DNA from: Reyranella sp.
GTDB taxonomy: Bacteria; Pseudomonadota; Alphaproteobacteria; Reyranellales; Reyranellaceae
Direction: 5' to 3'
NCBI GenBank assembly: GCA_016780605.1
Contig: JADHLS010000002.1
Span: 1 to 24,917 of the forward strand
DNA length: 24,917 bases
The notes beneath the pieces were generated by a model that saw only the letters and a list, made by a program, of their open reading frames with translations, had not been told where the DNA came from and searched no databases. Of the stretch, positions 23,388-24,917 are shown in pieces. Positions within the stretch are counted from its first letter, which is position 1, and each line of letters begins with the position of its first letter. The position numbers were made by a program, and so were the translations under genes.

Positions 23388-23462
23388 TCAGCGGATGCCG
23401 ACGAGGGACAGGATGAACATCACGACGACGACCAGGCCGACGAGATAGATGATGGCATTCAT
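23388..23462 (-). CDS. 24-residue single-pass membrane peptide
   Basis: A 24-codon gene, MNAIIYLVGLVVVVMF followed by I-L-S-L-V-G-I-R and a stop. Almost the whole peptide is one hydrophobic helix. GGAGG lies 7 bp before the ATG, an excellent ribosome site. It is the first gene after the EcfG-type promoter and 11 bp before the four-helix membrane protein gene. Short peptides of this kind are frequent in alphaproteobacterial genomes but are often not annotated. A role beside the downstream membrane protein is inference. Confidence 0.8.
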   Translation of the reverse strand: MNAIIYLVGLVVVVMFILSLVGIR

Positions 23463-23489
23463 GGAAAAACCTCCGGGTTGCAACCGGGC

Positions 23490-23514
23490 AACGCGAGCTT
23501 GAGTGGATCGTTCC
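23490..23514 (-). promoter_or_regulatory. EcfG (general stress sigma) promoter
   Basis: On the minus strand GGAAC (23510-23514), 16 bp and CGTT (23490-23493) exactly match the alphaproteobacterial EcfG consensus GGAAC-N16/17-CGTT. The transcription start would fall around 23483, about 20 bp before the micropeptide ATG. Confidence 0.78.
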
Positions 23515-23586
23515 CGCCCCGCTGCAACCCCTTCTGATAACCCGCGTTTATCGCAGCGACTTCACCGCCAACTCGAGGAGCCATCC

Positions 23587-24135
23587 ATGCCCGCCGCCAA
23601 GCAAGACGCCGTCGCGCTCTTGAAAGAAGACCACCGCAAGGTCGAAGACCTGTTCGAGAAGTTCGAGAAGGCGCGCGGCGAGGACCGCAAGCGCGCCCTG
23701 GTCCAGCAGATCTGTACGGAATTGGTCATTCACACCATGATCGAGGAGGAGATCTTCTATCCGTCCTGCAAGGCCGAGATCGAGGACAAAGAGGGGATTC
23801 TCGAGGAATCCTATGTCGAGCATGACGGCGCCAAGGTGTTGATCGCCGAGCTCCTCGACAGCGCGCCCGACGCCGAATTCTACGACGCCAAGGTCAGCGT
23901 TCTCTCCGAGATGATCAAGCATCACGTCAAGGAGGAGGAGAAGCGCGGCGAGGGCGTGTTCGCGCAGGCGCGAGAAGCAGGCATGGACCTCGAGGCGCTG
24001 GGCGAACGCCTCAAGGCCCGCAAGGAAGAGCTGAAGCGGCAATTCGCCGACGGCAACCTGCCGCCACCGCACACCCGCAGCTTCTCCGGACACAAGCTGG
24101 TGCAGGATCACCCGGTCGAGGCGGTGCCGACCTAG
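23587..24135 (+). CDS. Hemerythrin HHE domain protein
   Basis: A 182-residue protein with an N-terminal hemerythrin-like four-helix domain (about 7-145). The expected diiron ligands are present: His16 (EDHRKVEDLF), His49 and Glu53 (HTMIEEEIFYP), His79 (VEHDGAKVLI) and His112/His113 with Glu116/Glu117 (KHHVKEEE). The C-terminus (LKARKEELKRQF and a proline-rich tail) is outside the fold. Such proteins bind oxygen or iron or sense redox and nitrosative stress. GAGGAG precedes the ATG by about 8 bp. It is divergent from the EcfG-controlled operon (124 bp between starts) and may share stress control, though no EcfG box faces this way. Confidence 0.9.
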   Translation: MPAAKQDAVALLKEDHRKVEDLFEKFEKARGEDRKRALVQQICTELVIHTMIEEEIFYPSCKAEIEDKEGILEESYVEHDGAKVLIAELLDSAPDAEFYDAKVSVLSEMIKHHVKEEEKRGEGVFAQAREAGMDLEALGERLKARKEELKRQFADGNLPPPHTRSFSGHKLVQDHPVEAVPT

Positions 24136-24138
24136 TCG

Positions 24139-24285
24139 TCTTGCCGGACCGCGGGCCTCCAGGCCCGCTCATGGTCTTCGTCTTCCGGACCGCCGGTTTC
24201 CAGCCGGCATCATGAGCATCGGCCGGCAAGATGCCGGCGGTCCGCAAGAGTATGAGCGGGCCTGGAGGCCCGCGGTCCGGCGAGA
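24139..24285. repeat. Compound dispersed palindromic (REP-like) element
   Basis: The outer arms (24139-24173 and 24252-24285) match the element at 8032-8131 with one mismatch at the far end. The centre holds a second, different inverted repeat: GGACCGCCGG facing CCGGCGGTCC, with an inner CCGGC palindrome. It begins 3 bp after the hemerythrin stop and ends right at the PdeM stop codon, filling the gap between convergent genes. Confidence 0.9.
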
Positions 24286-24917
24286 TTAGTCCATGCGCCT
24301 GCGCCACCAGCCGTCCTCCGACCACAGCACCGCATCGGGCCGGAGCTGCCGCCAGGACAGCCGGCGCACAGCGTCGCGGCCGACCAGCAGCGCGTCGTAG
24401 TCGTCGGGGAAGAGCTGCGCGATGGCAGGGTCGAGCGCATTCAACCCGCCGGCATAGGTGCCGAAGGCCGGCAGGATGAGGCGCCGCCCGTCGGTCAGGA
24501 AACAGCGGCGCCGGATGCCGCGGCCGCGCACCGAGAGCGCCGCCACCGGATGGAAGTGGCCCGAAACCTCGCCATCCACAGGGCCGAAGCGCGCTTCGTG
24601 GCGGAAGACCAGCGGGCCGTCCGCGATCTCCTCGGCGACCTCGCCCCAGCCCGCCGGCGGCGGCCCGGGATCGTGGTTCCCCGCGATCCACACGAAGCGG
24701 GCGCGCCGGGTCAGCTTCTCGATGGTGCGCCGCTCGAGCTCGGGCAGGCGCTCGCTCGCCGTCCGGTCATGGAAGGAATCGCCCAGGCACACCACCGTCT
24801 GCGGCTCCAGCACGTCGATCAGCGCCGTCAGCATTGCCAGCGTCTGGCGCGTGTCGTGGCGCGGCAGCAGCTTGTGGGCGTTGACCGCGTAGGACGAGCC
24901 CTTCTCCAAATGCAGGT
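24286..24917 (-). CDS. pdeM: Ligase-associated DNA damage response endonuclease PdeM (partial)
   Basis: The 5' end lies beyond the window; about 210 codons are visible. It is a calcineurin-like metallophosphoesterase of the PdeM type, found in bacterial four-gene DNA repair sets with an Lhr-type helicase, an ATP-dependent ligase and an exonuclease. Visible are the HLEKGSSYA start of the fold (the first metal Asp is just off the edge), CLGDSFHD, IAGNHDP and the C-terminal GHFHPVA. The TTG at 24907-24909 is an internal leucine codon, not a start. The partner genes probably lie to the right of the window. Confidence 0.9.
   Translation of the reverse strand, partial: LHLEKGSSYAVNAHKLLPRHDTRQTLAMLTALIDVLEPQTVVCLGDSFHDRTASERLPELERRTIEKLTRRARFVWIAGNHDPGPPPAGWGEVAEEIADGPLVFRHEARFGPVDGEVSGHFHPVAALSVRGRGIRRRCFLTDGRRLILPAFGTYAGGLNALDPAIAQLFPDDYDALLVGRDAVRRLSWRQLRPDAVLWSEDGWWRRRMD

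Overview
The window is high-GC bacterial DNA that is densely packed with genes. It most likely comes from an alphaproteobacterium, in the area of Rhodospirillales/Reyranella or Hyphomicrobiales. The grounds are the DksA type without a full zinc-cysteine set, a DUF3553 protein, a partial PdeM nuclease, a GGAAC-N16-CGTT (EcfG-type) promoter, a tRNA-Val(GAC) of alphaproteobacterial type and a candidate small RNA that resembles alphaproteobacterial MmgR/alpha-r8 RNAs. The taxonomic placement is inference. About 28 protein genes, one tRNA, one well-supported sRNA candidate and three copies of a dispersed palindromic repeat are described.

Layout. 1-2.5 kb (minus strand): an APH-type phosphotransferase, a TetR regulator overlapping it by ATGA, and a caspase-like lipoprotein. 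2.8-5.7 kb (plus): TctB-type membrane protein, HMG-CoA lyase-like enzyme and CaiB/BaiF CoA-transferase, which together look like uptake, CoA activation and cleavage of a branched organic acid. 5.7-8.0 kb (plus): a secreted DUF6134 protein, an SCP2-like protein, an alpha/beta hydrolase and a frameshifted DUF3592 protein. 8.1-10.7 kb (minus): rhodanese, acyl-CoA synthetase and DUF3237. 10.9-13.0 kb (minus): tRNA-Val followed at once by glutamine-dependent NAD synthetase. 13.1-17.4 kb (plus): an N-formylglutamate amidohydrolase family protein, then an M81 (MlrC) metallopeptidase and a D-aminoacylase pair. An sRNA candidate lies on the minus strand between the amidohydrolase and the MlrC gene.

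17.4-20.2 kb: dksA, then a compact bufferin operon (bufA-bufB-bufC, minus strand; a copper-handling RiPP), divergent from a DUF3553 gene. 20.1-22.0 kb: a MobA-like nucleotidyltransferase, a 2-keto-4-pentenoate hydratase-like protein, and an acyl-carrier-like protein that lacks the usual serine. 22.4-24.9 kb: a 24-residue membrane peptide and a four-helix membrane protein behind an EcfG-type general-stress promoter, a hemerythrin protein, and the ligase-associated nuclease PdeM, cut by the window edge.

The observations most worth following are the sRNA with a CCUCCCU hairpin loop (14.07-14.17 kb), the bufferin operon lacking a DoxX gene, the palindromic element at 3' ends of genes, the EcfG-driven micropeptide operon, and the serine-less carrier protein.
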